NCBI GenBank assembly: GCA_024509875.1
Contig: JAMPIV010014848.1
Coordinates: forward strand, 124,001 to 188,000
Direction of reading: 5' to 3'
DNA: 64,000 bases
Source: Oreohelix idahoensis
Lineage: Eukaryota > Mollusca > Gastropoda > Stylommatophora > Oreohelicidae
The position numbers and the translations under genes were made by a program. The notes under the pieces are model-generated. The model saw nothing but the letters and a program-made list of their open reading frames with translations. It ran no database searches and was not told the DNA's origin. Every line of letters starts with the position of its first letter. Within the stretch, counting starts at the first letter, position 1. Of this stretch, positions 45,622 to 57,879 are shown piece by piece.

Positions 45622-47397
45622 ATGTGTAGAGAAGCAAAAGAACGGTGGATAGAAACAAAATGCAAGGAAATAGAAGACTTGGAAGCAAAGCACATGACAA
45701 GAGATATGCATGATGAAATAAAGAAATTATCAAATCGGTCGCGGTTTACACAAGGAGGAAGCTGTATTAAGAACAAAAATGGTGCAATATTACTTGATGA
45801 GAAAGACATATCAAACAGATGGGCAGAATACGTAAAAGAACTATTCAAGGACAACAGAGGTAAAAAACCATCACCAGATTCTAATGAAGGCCCAAACATT
45901 CTCAGATCAGAAGTAGAGAATGCCATTCATATGATACAAAAAGGAAAATCAGCAGGCATGGATAACATAAAAATTGAAATGATAGAAGCTCTGGAGAGCT
46001 TTGGTATAGATACAATCACAGAAATATGCAACGATATATACAATACAGGATATATACCACACGACATGAAGACATCAGTTTTCATAACATTGCCCAAAAA
46101 ACCAAATGCAACAGAATGTTCAGACTTCAGAACAATCAGCCTGATGAGTCATGCAATTAAGATACTGCTCAAAATCATACAGGAAAGAATAAAAAGTAAA
46201 GTAGACAGCAAAATCCAAGAAGAACAGTTTGGTTTTAGACGGAACAGTGGAACAAGAGAGGCAATATTTTGCCTAAGAATATTAGCAGAAAAATATACAG
46301 AGGTCCAAAAAAGTATGTATATATGCTTCATTGACTATAAGAAGGCTTTTGACAGAGTCCATCATGAGAAAATAATTGAATGCCTTGAAGACATAGGTAT
46401 TGATGGAAAAGATATAAGAATACTCAGTAACCTTTATTGGGAGCAAACTGCCACAGTAAGATCGGGAAGGAATTATTCACCATACATAGACATAAAAAGA
46501 GGTGTCAGACAAGGTTGTGTGCTGTCCCCCTGCCTATTTAATTTATACACCGAAAAAATTTTCAAACAGATACAGGAAATACCAGGACTGAACATAGTGG
46601 AAGGTCAATAAACAACCTTAGATATGCAGATGATACCGTGTTGTTAGCTGAAAGCGAACAGGAGTTACAAGAACTAGTGAAGCAAGTGAACAGTATAAGT
46701 CATGAATATGGACTCGACATTAATATTGAGAAAACAAAAACTATGATAATTAGCAAAACAGACGATAAACCCACATTAAAGATAAGCGTAAATGGGAAAA
46801 TCCTGGAACAAGTCAAGAGCTACATATATCTTGGTCATATAATAACAGAAGATGGCAGATGTGAAACAGAAATCAAGAAGAGAATAGGAATGGCCAAAGC
46901 TACATTCAACAACATGAAAAATATACTGACATCCAAACAGTTATCTCACAAATTAAAACTGAGAATCATAAAGTGTTATATATATTCTGCATTTCTGTAA
47001 GGTGCAGAAACATGGACGATGAATAAGCGTTTGGAAGAAAGAATTGAGGCTCTTGAAATGTGGATATATAGAAGAATGGGGCGTATCTCATGGAAAGAGA
47101 TGAAAACAAATAAGGAGGTCCTAGAAAATCTAGGTATGAAAAAGAGAACTAATGAGGGAGGTCAAAGTTCGGCAGCTAAAATACTTTGGCCACATAAAAA
47201 GGCATAACACCTTGCAGAAGACCATAACAGAAGGGAGAGTTGAAGGCAAACGTGCAAGGGGAAGACAGCGCTATAAGTGGGAAGATAACATCAAGAGATG
47301 GACAGGAAAGAGTCTATCAAAGTGCACCACCAAGACAAGAGACAGAAGACGTTGGAGATCCATTACAGCCAACCTTCGTTGTGGAGATGGCAACTGA
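45622..47397 (+). pseudogene. RTE reverse transcriptase and C-terminal region
   Basis: Fingers and palm: FRTISLMSHAIKILLK, QFGFRRNSGTREAIFCLR, FIDYKKAFDRV (first catalytic Asp) and RGVRQGCVLSPCLFNLY. The frame then shifts near 46612, and the next frame holds LRYADDTVLLAE with the catalytic Asp pair, then YIYLGHIITEDG. A nonsense TAA at 46998 replaces the Tyr of the usual LYGAETW. A further shift near 47150 leads to the basic end KRARGRQRYKWEDNIKRW. Active-site residues are preserved, so inactivation is recent relative to the other LINE pieces here. Confidence 0.85.
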
Positions 47398-47408
47398 TGA
47401 TGATGATG

Positions 47409-47417
47409 AAGACTTGA
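47409..47417. repeat. Target-site duplication, right (RTE LINE)
   Basis: AAGACTTGA, identical to 44518-44526. Confidence 0.7.
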
Positions 47418-47619
47418 TCTCTTATTTATCAACAAATCAGCCATCTTCACTCAGTTGGTTTGGTTTTAAGGACTATCTTCATTGCACACAGACTACCCCA
47501 TCAGTGCTCTGATCTCCTCCCTTAGATCACACAAGGAGGATCTCAGCACAGTGCACAAACTCTGTAGCACCGCCGAGAATCCAAATGTGTGTATATAGGA
47601 ATCACACATTCTATATATA

Positions 47620-47942
47620 TTTTTGTGGTGGGTAGGTTTCTAATTTTTTAAATTTTGCCACAGCAGCGGCCTGATAGGACTACATTTTACGATTTCCAAC
47701 TGCCGTAGGATTTTTAACCTGCGCAACTTGCTCACGGGACCTCCTGTTATTTGGCCCTTATCCGAGGCGGCTAGGCATCCGATCTTACTACCCAGGAGAC
47801 CAGGTGGGAGTATGACATCATTAGGACCACTGGTTCTAAAAAAAAATTTTCATAAATTATATTTCCTCAACTGGGAATCGAACCCGGTACCTCTAGAACT
47901 CGAGGTGGACACCTTACCTCTTAGCCACTCTAACCCCAACTC
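47620..47942 (-). mobile_element. tRNA-derived SINE
   Basis: The minus strand starts with a tRNA-like head (47942-47868): A box TGGCTAAGAGG and B box GTTCGATTC, with an extended variable-arm-like stretch between them (Leu/Ser-like). A body follows with CACCTGGTCTCCTGGGTAG and TAAGGGCCAAATAACAGGAG. The left end is uncertain and no target duplication was identified. Confidence 0.65.
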
Positions 47943-49981
47943 CGACTTCACTCAATTAAGTGGTATAGCAACTTATATACACTACAGGAGATGACACTTA
48001 TGATTAAAATTTGCTCATATATATTTCTCTGTACAGTTTTAATGAATGATACCAACAATGATAAATTTGCCAGTAAGTTTAATGGGCAGCCTGGTATTCC
48101 CTGTGAAACAGAACTGCAGTTGTTGCAGATTGCCAGTTTCTGTTATGGGTTGTCTTCATAAGATCTGCCATGATGTTGCAATTACTTTGGCTTCCTGTTC
48201 AGTCATTCTGTTCCAGACCTGTTTGGTCTCCACACTCTTATCTTCTCCTTTGGGTTCCAGTCAAGGGCATATTTAGCTATCCTAATTGGTTTGTTTCCTG
48301 ATGGTTTTGCCATCATAATTTTGAACAGATGCTAGGCTTACACAAAACCTAGGTCAGTTAATAGTTATGTCACCACGTAATCAGTGTAAATGCTACAAGA
48401 GACTCAAAATTTTCATCAAATTTACAGATTTCATCTTCCCATTCCCTCCTTTAATTTTCAGCAGTTTTAGCTGTTATCTGGGTTTTTGTTTCATTAGAAC
48501 AGTACTTATTGTTATATATCTGATAAAGACAGTGTGATGAAGTCATCAACTGGTAAAGGCCTGAAGTTAGGTTGTAGTATTCTTGGTACCATCCATATTT
48601 TGTTGAATAGCCAAATTTTATTTTCCCGGGAAAACGCTGCAGAGTTGCATATTGATGGGAGAGAGTTGAAGACAAATCTGTTTGAATTAATCCAAGCATT
48701 GGCATCATGATTTGTTTCTTCTTGTCTGTTGATATTACTCCCCAAAGTTGTAAACAAATTCAGTTACCTGTTTATCTTTATAGGATATTGTTTTAATTAT
48801 TTATTGTAATGTCCTGACTTATTGCACTCCAGAATTGTGTCTGTTTAATTCCAGCTTTTTTCTTCATTCTAAGTAAATAAATATTTTGATATGCATCATT
48901 TCCAACCTTTAAAAGAAAAAAAACATTTAAAAAATTATGCCTACACATGCAGTTGTACCAATTCAGTGCTCTGTTATTTTTTGCCTCTTACAGTTTACTG
49001 ATTTAATAATGTATGTGTTTGAATGATTAAGACTAAGAGATTAAATTCTATTAATAAGTTAACAATTTCATCAAATATTTTAACAGTATATAACCCATAC
49101 TCTTAAATGCTGATCAGCATGCTTTTAATAAAATCTTTAAATATACTTCACACTACTTAAAGCACATATTGATCATACTAAGCCTGGCAATGATGTACGT
49201 AAATTTGGTCATGAAACTTTTAAAAGACACTTATGTAATGTGTGTAGATACGCTTAGCGAACAGCGTAAGACTGGGGGATTAGTGTAAGTAGTTGTAAAA
49301 GAAATTACATGAGGATAAATAAAAATTTTTATTGGGACAAAATGACATAAAAACTTAGTTGAATTATTCCGGCCCTGGCTTTCTGTCATGAGCAACTTGC
49401 AAAATCGCCCCTGAATACTGGTCTCTCGACCTTCAAGAGGTAAATTAGATGGTCGAAAGTCATAACATTGATGAAATTAATCAAAACTAGCATTGTAAAG
49501 GCAAGGTTTGTTCCACTTTTTTTTACATTGGTATGAGAGCTGAACATACTGCACTGATACAACTTCTGTTGGCTGTCCAGTGATAATATGCAGACCCGAG
49601 TATGTGAAATGTGAGGTGAAAATGTGTGTGTGTTTGGCAGAGCATGATGTTGTTTAACAGTCCACTAACCATCTCATCTTTATTATGCAGGCATAGCTCC
49701 ATGACATCTTTGAAGAAGTCTGTTTAATGCTATCTTGTATGCTAATTAACCCACCTGCTGCAGTTTTATAAAATAACTGAATTCATAGGGGGAGGAGGGT
49801 TGATCTGTAAAAGAAAAGGGTAAAAGGCGGTGACAGTGTTGTTATTGATCCAGCAGCACTTCGGCTTTCGCACTTCGGCCCAATGCCATGTAGTGATATC
49901 TTTATATTTGTGACTTCTTTTGCTCTTTATCTGCTTGCTAGTAAGAATTTCTCAAGAATTTATTACTAAAATGTTTTCCAG
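47943..49981. other. Non-coding; probably upstream intron of the RYBP gene
   Basis: No exon candidate with the expected short, lysine-rich N-terminus was found. It ends in the splice acceptor TTTTCCAG before 49982. Confidence 0.45.
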
Positions 49982-50104
49982 GGCAAAACGGCAAGCCAAA
50001 GTACTGGATGAGGGATTTTGGGACTGTAGTGTGTGCACATACAAAAATTCTCCAGAGGCTTACAAATGTGAAATGTGTGATGTGAGAAAAGGAACTTCTA
50101 CCAG
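49982..50104 (+). CDS. RYBP: RYBP/YAF2 orthologue, zinc-finger exon
   Basis: Internal exon with an AG acceptor at 49980-49981 and a GT donor at 50105. It encodes [15 protein letters not shown] and a RanBP2-type zinc finger (C-x2-C-x10-C-x2-C in [19 protein letters not shown]), then DVRKGTSTR, a signature of RYBP and YAF2. RYBP is a subunit of variant Polycomb repressive complex 1; the finger binds ubiquitinated H2A and the protein bridges RING1 to DNA-binding factors such as YY1. The exon begins at the third base of a codon, so a first exon with the N-terminal residues lies upstream, outside what I can identify. An in-frame ATG at 49971 lies in the intron and is not the start. Confidence 0.92.
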
Positions 50105-52033
50105 GTTTGTGATATTTGTGAGTTAAAAACTTACACTTGATCAAGAGCAGACACACCAGGGAGAGCTGATAGTTGTCTTTCATTGATACATGTTATAATA
50201 TTTGTGTTGTCATGATCATGTCTGTTGCTGATGCTTGCAGAAAAACCATTCTCAGATTGTTTCAAAACTATTCAGTAACCTGAAAAAAAATGAGATAGCT
50301 TGTAGTTTGCAGTTCATAAGGTGAAACAAGACTATTTAAGCTGGTTTCTATAGAAAAATCAAGACTGAAAGAGAAAAGCATCACCAGCTATTAGCATGAA
50401 TACTGCCCAGGATCAGACGTGTTAGAGAGCTGTCCTCACAAGGAGTGATGAACTACATAGAACCAGGCTTAAAAAATTACACCACTGAACGTTGCCCAAA
50501 GCTCTGACCCTAAGATTGTAAATTGTATCTTGGGCGCGGTAAATTTTCATATCCACGGCAGGAAATCTTACACTTAAAATTGGTACAATTTAAACAGTTA
50601 AACATGCATTCCTAATAATTGAAATAACTTTGTACAAAGTACTATATTGTTTTTGTGGATTTTTACAGTTTCATAATATTTAGCTTAGTAACAGGTCTTA
50701 GAAAACATCATTGAACGGCCCTTTCTATTATGGAAAGTATTACCAGAAGTAATTTATTTGTTCATTAAATATCTGAAGATCTAGATGTCAGAGTCACATC
50801 AAATTTAAATAAACTCATGGAGAAACTATTATCTCCATCTGATTGTATCATGGATGAGGCTGTTGCCAGCATATACAACATCACGTAGTAAAAATGTATG
50901 TCAGGAACCGATCTCTTCTATATAAGTACCAATACAGACATGTATGGCTTTGTTTAGAAAGTGCATCCTCTATCACATTATCAGACAATTCCTAAACAGG
51001 ATGTATTCGAAAATCATTAATCAGTAACTCATGACTTTGGAATGTTTGGTCAGCAAGGAGAATTTTCACATTGAACAACTTCCAAGATTGAAAGATGGGC
51101 AGGTAGTATTGGAAACAAAATATCACAGTTCAGATTTGTAATATGCAACGGGCTGATCACCCGTTTGCAAGTCACTTTGATTACGGAAACAACAGCAAAT
51201 GGGCTGATTTGTCGTTGCCCTAAAGACGCCAATAGGCGTGATGGGAAACAACGGCAGAGAAAACCTGTCTGCTGTTGCCCTAAGATGCCACTAGGCGTAA
51301 TGGCCACTGACTGCTTTGGCGGTTGGTGGCTAAGGACGGAAGAAGAAGAGAAGATTTGTAATGGAAGCGCATTTGTTACAGATGTATCTGTCAATTCACT
51401 CATTTTTCCAAGGAAAACAGGAAAGTTTGAATGATAGAGTACAGAGAGAAGTGTTGCGGATAGGTAGATAATGGTATTCAGTGTGTTCCTTTATATAACA
51501 TTTATATATGTATACTTTTGTTGCATACATGTACAGTATATTATTATATTGTGTTAATGCAATATTTTCCACATTTTTATTTACAATATACAGTACTATG
51601 CAGTGCTAATTGCTGTATGTCTCAGCATTAACTTATTTTCATGTACACTGTATAGTAGAAGTAGTAGAAATCGAACCAATATTGACCTTTCAGCTCATGT
51701 TTCACTAATTCATATTTGAAGCATGCATCGTTTTAAAATATTCTGCATTTCTCTCTGACATGTTTACCTGTATGCTCAGTTTTAGTGACATCGCTTATGG
51801 ACATATTTATAGTGGAATCTGAAATGTGTAGTCATGAGTCTTCCTCATTCGTAAAAAAAAAAATTCAGAGGGAATATTTTAAGAGTTGTGATCCATATAA
51901 TGGCAGAGGCTGAAACACGTGCATGACTGCAGGACTCCATAGTGTGGTGTGTCATATTATTTAACTTCACATCCAATGATATGATTAACAAAATTTATAT
52001 TTTGATGTTTTTTTTTATTTATAAATCTTACAG
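50105..52033 (+). other. RYBP intron (1.93 kb)
   Basis: GT...CTTACAG. It joins the exons in phase to give GTSTR-KPR exactly as in vertebrate RYBP. It contains a LINE/SINE tail at about 51160-51356 and otherwise nothing recognised. Confidence 0.85.
51160..51356 (+). mobile_element. LINE 3' tail (or SINE with that tail) inside RYBP intron
   Basis: Two related pieces, TTGCCCTAAAGACGCCAATA and TTGCCCTAAGATGCCACTAG, followed by CTGACTGCTTTGGCGGTTGG and a GAAGAAGAAG tail. It matches the 3' end of the LINE at 21630-21714 and at 57985-58052. Confidence 0.65.
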
Positions 52034-52156
52034 GAAACCAAGAATCAATCCACAGCTTGTTGCACAACAGAAAGCGCAGCAGTTTGTTCCACCCCCTAAA
52101 AAAGAAAAAAGTCATTCCTCAAGAAGAGATAAAAGTGCTGATAGTGGCTCAAACCA
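52034..52156 (+). CDS. RYBP: RYBP/YAF2 orthologue, second internal exon
   Basis: Acceptor CTTACAG before 52034 and donor GTAAGA from 52157. It encodes KPRINPQLVAQQKAQQFVPP followed by a basic KKEKSHSSRRDKS stretch. KPR-x-x-x-QLVAQQ is conserved across RYBP/YAF2 proteins. The basic region matches the lysine-rich linker of the family but is much shorter. The exon ends in CA, which with T from the next exon makes a His codon. Confidence 0.92.
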
Positions 52157-52224
52157 GTAAGATACTATTTAAAATGAAAACATACGCAGGGGTGGTTGGG
52201 TTTGAGAACTTATGCACATATGTT

Positions 52225-52380
52225 ATGTTTCTACCTAAATACTGAGCTTTCTTTTGATCTTTCTAATTCTATTTAAATTATCGTTTAGCCATAATCCTTA
52301 CATGAAATTGTCGAGAATAATGAAGAAAATGTATGTTTTGGTTCATTCATTTAGTGTGCTACGGTTAAATAACGTGTGAA
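52225..52380 (+). pseudogene. Decayed tandem duplicate of the RYBP terminal exon start
   Basis: This stretch resembles 52386-52541 at an offset of 161 bases, including ATGAAGAAAATG, TTCATTCATT and the acceptor. A usable-looking acceptor TTCATTTAG precedes 52355. From there, in the same phase, the reading is HVLRLNNV then TGA, against HVPRLKNVDRS in the true exon. Confidence 0.75.
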
Positions 52381-52515
52381 TGTTATGTTATATATCTACA
52401 TAACTGAAAAGCTCACTTTTGACTTTTGTTTTTAAATATCTTTTAATCATAACCCTTGTACAAAGCTGCCTAGGAGTTATGAAGAAAATGCATCTTTTGT
52501 TTCATTCATTCACAG

Positions 52516-52723
52516 TGTGCCACGGTTAAAGAATGTCGATAGAAGCCGTCCCTCACATTTGTCTGTGACAGTGGGTAATGTTACAGTGATTGTCACTGAC
52601 TATCAGCCTAAGCCAGATCCAAGGTCATCAGACAGCCATGTAAGTTCAGATGCCAGCGACACAAATTCTGTCACTGCACCTGATCTTACTGATGATTCTT
52701 CCAGAGATGCAGGCACTACATAA
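52516..52723 (+). CDS. RYBP: RYBP/YAF2 orthologue, terminal exon
   Basis: Acceptor TTCATTCACAG before 52516. The joined codon gives His, then VPRLKNVDRSRPSHL and VTVGNVTVIVTDY, the conserved C-terminal segment that in vertebrate RYBP forms the beta structure contacting RING1B or CBX7. A Ser/Asp/Thr-rich tail follows (SSDSHVSSDASDTNS) to a TAA at 52721-52723. With the two preceding exons the visible protein is about 150 residues, short for the family because of the reduced linker. The 3' UTR follows; the first AATAAA downstream is at 53443-53448. Confidence 0.92.
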
Positions 52724-53458
52724 GGCAGTGGTACCACAGATATTATAGGAATATTACTCATAGGAAGATTATCAGTAGCTAGTGCAAGACACTGGAACAA
52801 AGAGATTTTCCAGTAACTCAGAGGGACGTTGTTCTATATTAAATGAGCGTGACAGTGGCAGAGCTGTCATGTTGAATTCTTTGGGGTACAGCGGTGTATC
52901 ACAAAATATATGTGAAATATTTTATTAATTATTTTTTTTTACAAAAATGTTGGTAGAAGTAAGGCACAGTAGACTGCATGATCCATGTTGCCTGAGTGGC
53001 TGTCCATATGTATGCTACAGCTAGCCGTAACCTAACCCCAACCCTGTTTCAAGCTTTAAACATCCAACAAACACTGAGGCCATATTAAAATGTGTAAAAA
53101 ATTCCAACTCGACATGGTACCCTCCAGTCTACTGTCACCTGCTTCAACCAAATGTCAGTTTATTTGGCAGATCTGAAGTTACTAATTTACATTTGTATTT
53201 GTTCACAAGTTCTTTATAAATCTGGTATTCACTTGGGCAGAAGGAATCATATACTGAGCGTTTGCAGTAGTGCCATACTTAGCACTCAAAATATCTTCCT
53301 AGAAACTGCAGCGATAAACAAGCCAGCACTCTCTGGGGTCACTATAACAGCATAAATGGAGATGCCATTCTGATAGGCTATTTTTAACCTGAGATATTAT
53401 GCAGTACTGCAACTTATATGGTCTATGAAGAGTAGTGGAAATAATAAACAGTCTGAGT
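52724..53458 (+). other. Probable RYBP 3' UTR
   Basis: Follows the stop codon, with no further coding potential. AATAAA at 53443-53448 is a candidate polyadenylation signal; another is at 53709. The true end cannot be decided from sequence. Confidence 0.4.
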
Positions 53459-53705
53459 CATCATCATCTTTATAGCTCCCTGTGGAGCATAGGTCTTCAA
53501 TAAATTCACACCATGTCTTTGTTATCCCTTTTTATGTTTGTTTCCAGTTACCTTCTCCATGGGTTTTTTACTCTTGTGAATCCAGAAGTTGGGCCGTGCT
53601 GGTAATGCTACAACTGGTTTCCTCATCATGGCCTCGCCTTTTATTCCTTTGGTGTTAGTCTGGTTCTTTCTTTCCATCTCGTTTCCCCATTGGTGATCTT
53701 GTCAT
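53459..53705 (-). mobile_element. LINE/SINE 3' end fragment
   Basis: The minus strand ends GGAGCTATAAAGATGATGATG, a LINE-like 3' end with a GAT-repeat tail, preceded by weakly coding FIEDLCSTG-like sequence. Inferred from tail structure; no family assigned. Confidence 0.4.
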
Positions 53706-55661
53706 TTTAATAAAGTAAATGTACCTGTAATGACAAATGTAGAACACGGGTTGGCGACCCTGGAGCTTTTCAGATCTACTTTAGTAACACTGAGCCATGT
53801 AGATATGTACCATATATGAGTGAATGTGTGTGTGCAATTTTAGGGGCGGTGTGTGTTGATCACGTTCCTATCTCATACAGTTCAGAAATATATTTTGCTA
53901 GCCAGCTTAAGAATTTGCGTTGGGAATGCGGATAAAGTACCTTTGATCCTGATTTAAATGCCAGCGGGAAAGGTCTAGTCTGAAATTTCCCTTGTTAACC
54001 CTTTACAGTCCACAGCCCTGCTAATATTTTAACGACCAAGCGAAGGGACATAACTCTTTTTCTTAAATATTTCTTATATTTAAAAAAAATTATTTATTCA
54101 CTAATATTAGTTCAAATAACACAAAAACACATTTATTTGTACAGTAAAATGGACATACTTTAACACCTTTATATTTTAATGTCACATTTAAATGTTTTTC
54201 ACAGTTTAAAAAAATTTCAAAACCAAAAAATTACTTTATCTTTATGATAGTCTTGCGCTGGAAAGCTTTTATATACATTATTAACAGTTTTTCTTGAAAA
54301 TTTTAATATCAAACAAATTACACTAATGATGAGATCACAATTTACAACCATAAACTGTCTCTAGAACTCTACAAGTGTCAGTTTTTCCTTAATTCTTACA
54401 GCATTAAACACGTTTTTTTTTTCTCCTCACGAGTTTGACGGTTTATGCTTGTTAGATGTTGGTTTTATTTTACGCTCACACTGAAACAACGTAACAAACC
54501 TTTTTCAGCTCTGTTGGTTTATTCATAGGTCCATCGTCTGGTATAAATAAGAAGAAACAAATAATATGCCGCTGCTTATCAGACAAATGTTTAGACCCTG
54601 TGAGCTCATAAATCTGGAATAATTCCATACAAGTAAATGTGCCTCTATATGTCCATTGTCTATAATTTTACTAGTTCCTACATCGATTTTCCTACTTTCA
54701 CTGTCGTCGATAACTGAGTCATAGTCCACATCGAAGTAGGATTAATCATTTTCACTATCGGAATAACACAGAAATGTAGATTAATCCTTCAAAGTTCATT
54801 GAAAATCTCCTCCATGGCTTGAAAAACCATTTTTACACCGTGTAATTTTTTTTTAAATCACAAAAAAATCAACCACTCAACTTAAAAAAATGCAATCGAT
54901 ATCGAAATAAACTTTGAAATGGCCTGATTCCGACGACACTTCCGATGTCGCTTAGCAACGAAATAAGCAACCTGTTGCCGGGCACTTTTGGGCGAATCGG
55001 ACTGTACGATAAAAGATAAAATACGGGAGCTTTTGGACGAATTGGACTGTAAAGGGTTAAGAAAAGTTTTCCTCCCAGCAATCGCCTAAGGATCTACCAA
55101 ATCATCTACTGGGATCTGTCTGTAGATTGGGATTGACTGATTGCCGACCCCTGATGTAGAATATCGAACAATATAATAGACGGCAGAAATCTGAAGAATG
55201 ATGAATGCAGTTGAAAGTGGATAGTCGTAACTGACAAGGAGAGACAGTGGGTAGGCGGGAGACTATGTAGTTGTGCAGCTCAGCGCTGCTCCAGGTAATC
55301 TTAAGCTCTATCCCTGAAATAATAACAGATTTGTAAACAAAGATGAAAATTGAGAGTAATGCGGAAGAGAATGCTCTTTGCTATCAGGTGTGCAGTCGGT
55401 TCTGGCAGATTTTGAGCTAACAGAAAACTGAGTGGACACTGCTGATTAGATGCAAGTGTACTTGTGATGTGCCTTGATTGGCAACATGCATGTATGCAAA
55501 GATGCTTCCACTCTGTAAGGGTTGTTTGAACTTGCAAATAGTGCAACATTTTATGGACTTCAAAAAAAAAATGCTTTCAAGATGATAAACGCTGTAGCAA
55601 AGTAGCACTGTACAGGTTGGTGCTAAACGGGGTATTACTGTACTGAATTATTTTTTAAAAT
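53706..55661. other. No gene recognised
   Basis: Mostly AT-rich non-coding sequence. A short inverted or duplicated motif (GCTTTTGGACGAATTGGACTG near 55030 and CACTTTTGGGCGAATCGGACTG near 54985) is visible. Confidence 0.45.
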
Positions 55662-55708
55662 TTGGGGGGGGGGGGGGGGGGGGGGGCGGGGGGGGGGGGG
55701 CGGGGGGG
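55662..55708. repeat. Poly(G) tract
   Basis: Nearly uninterrupted G over about 47 bases with two C interruptions. Possible G-quadruplex former or a sequencing/assembly weak point. Confidence 0.93.
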
Positions 55709-57879
55709 ATTATTACTTGCCACAACTGGCTGATGCCTGCAACTTGGGTCTGAGCCTTGGACAAAATTGTTAAATTCACTTAGAAATTCATGCTAAATGT
55801 AATGCATTGGAAAGTTATATAATTTGTATTCAAGCCATATTTAATTGCTGCTTTGAAGTTTGTTACACATAATTAATCTCTTTTGTTTGTTCCCATTATG
55901 GTCAGTTTATTGTTACCTTGTACATGAGTTGTGCTGTGGAAGAAAACTGCTTGTATGACTGGTGCAGTGGTGGCTCCATAAGGAGCAACAAAATAAATAT
56001 GAGTGATGATAATGTCTTTCTGGTGTTGTTTCAGCTATATTAATTATATATTCTGTTCATACTAGCTGTTTTTCTAAGAATCTTCATTTTGTATCAAATT
56101 TTCATGAAAGAATGAAGTTTTTTTTCCATGTTTTGAACGTGTTGCAGATCAAGACAGTGCACCTAAAATGTGTATGTGGGTTTTGTTTGTTCTCATCTTT
56201 TCTTGTAATTTAGGTTAGTGTAAATTCATACTACCCTGAGAGCATTACTAGTAGACTTGTAAACATTTAGTTTCAGGTTTGTAAAGGCAGCAGTGTTGGG
56301 GATCTTTTATTACTGATAGGGCATTTGCACACCAGAAAGCCGTGTGAGAGGTTGTGTTGGTTTTCCTGCTGTAAAACATTGTTTTGCACTGACTTGTTAC
56401 AACTGTTCTGAATGCTTTCTCTCTGGAGTATTTTGTAAGCTTTTTTACCATGGTCTGCAAGTTTCTTATCCACTGGATAGATTCATTAAATGTCTCTGTT
56501 TTGATAGAAATAATTCTTATAATGTTAGAAAATAAATTTTTGTGTTTCTTGGTCAATTGTACAAGACATATTACCCGCACAAGGATAAGACAACAACCAG
56601 TCAGTGATCTATGTTGCATTGGAGACAATATCTCTTGAATGTACAGTAGAGCATCGATTATCCAGACTAAATGGAACTGACTATAGTTTACATATGTGAT
56701 TGTTTGTATAACCGAACACGGTTCTTATGTTAAAGTTAAGTGAAGATACTTTTGCGTTCACTCTCAGACATCGACTTAAATGTGTTCAAAGAAGGAAAGA
56801 AGGCAGTGGTTATCCTGAGGTTGTTGATATATAAGATACAAAATTACATATTCTAAATGTTAAATACCATGTCATAATTTAAAGTTCTTACCCAGCCTGT
56901 GCTAAGTTCTGATACTGGTTCCATCACTGCATTACTCACCAGTCACATAGTTTTCCTTTTCTTCAAACCATCTCCTGAATTCTATTCCAAGGCCTGGGTA
57001 CTAGTCGTCTCTTCTCCTCCCCCCAATATCTTCCAACATGCATTATCACCAGTCATTTACATAAGTTTTCCTAGCTTCAAACCATTAGCTGAATTCTGTT
57101 TCAAAGCTCTAGTGCCAGAGTTTTAGTCACCTTATCTCCACACACATACACACCCCACACTTGCTTTCCTGAGAAATTTGGATAATTGACACTCTACTGT
57201 ATTTTTTTAATTTTTTTACATTCTACAACAGTAATAATGTGTATATATATATATTACAAAGTGTGTTGCCTATGCTGTTTATATTTTATGTATTCATTTC
57301 AAGCTGAACATTGAATGAATTACATGGTTCATTTGTTCTACTTCCTCTGTTAATTTTGTCAAGCTACTGGTGAAATATTTGTGATTACTCTGTGTTTACT
57401 CATGAAGTTAAATGTGCAAACTGTAAAAACATATTATTGTAAGCTTTGCACACATTCTAAAATATTTTGTCATGTGATGAGTAAAATAGAATAACTCATG
57501 CAGCAATGTTACTATTGTTAGTAGATGCATGTATTACAGATTCTTGGAAAACCCAATGTTCTTAGCGTATGATGGTTATAATATTAGTTTAAACTGAACA
57601 CACCGTTGTCGTAGATTTTGATAGGGGGATTAAGACATAGATTGGTCCCTTCTGAATAGAACTAGAACTAGAACAGGTGGTGACTCAGTGAGAGATAAGA
57701 TAAGATAAATAGATTTTCATGTGAGACGGTGGAAAAAAAATAGGTAAAATCGGTCCCTAGACTCGAGAAGATTCTCTAGTTCAGCCTATCTCTACAACAG
57801 AACTTTGCTTGTCAGACAGATTACCAAAATATATATATCTCAACCACTCACACATAAGTGACGACATTTAGACGCACAA
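55709..57879. other. No gene recognised
   Basis: No domain-bearing ORF. It includes a duplicated CACCAGTCA...TTTTCCT...CAAACCAT block (56938-56975 and 57048-57085). Confidence 0.45.

Larger units (their letters stand above)
44527..47408 (+). mobile_element. RTE-type LINE, nearly complete, inactivated
   Basis: About 2.9 kb with an APE endonuclease domain followed by RT and a basic C-terminus, ending in (TGA)n. A 9-bp direct repeat flanks it. There is almost no 5' UTR, as in RTE-clade elements, or it is slightly 5' truncated. It carries three frame changes (near 45610, 46612 and 47150) and one nonsense codon (46998). Confidence 0.85.

Noticed and set aside
49971..49981. ATG at 49971 as the start of RYBP
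   Set aside because: It lies in the polypyrimidine/acceptor region (TTTTCCAG) before the exon; the family has N-terminal residues encoded upstream.
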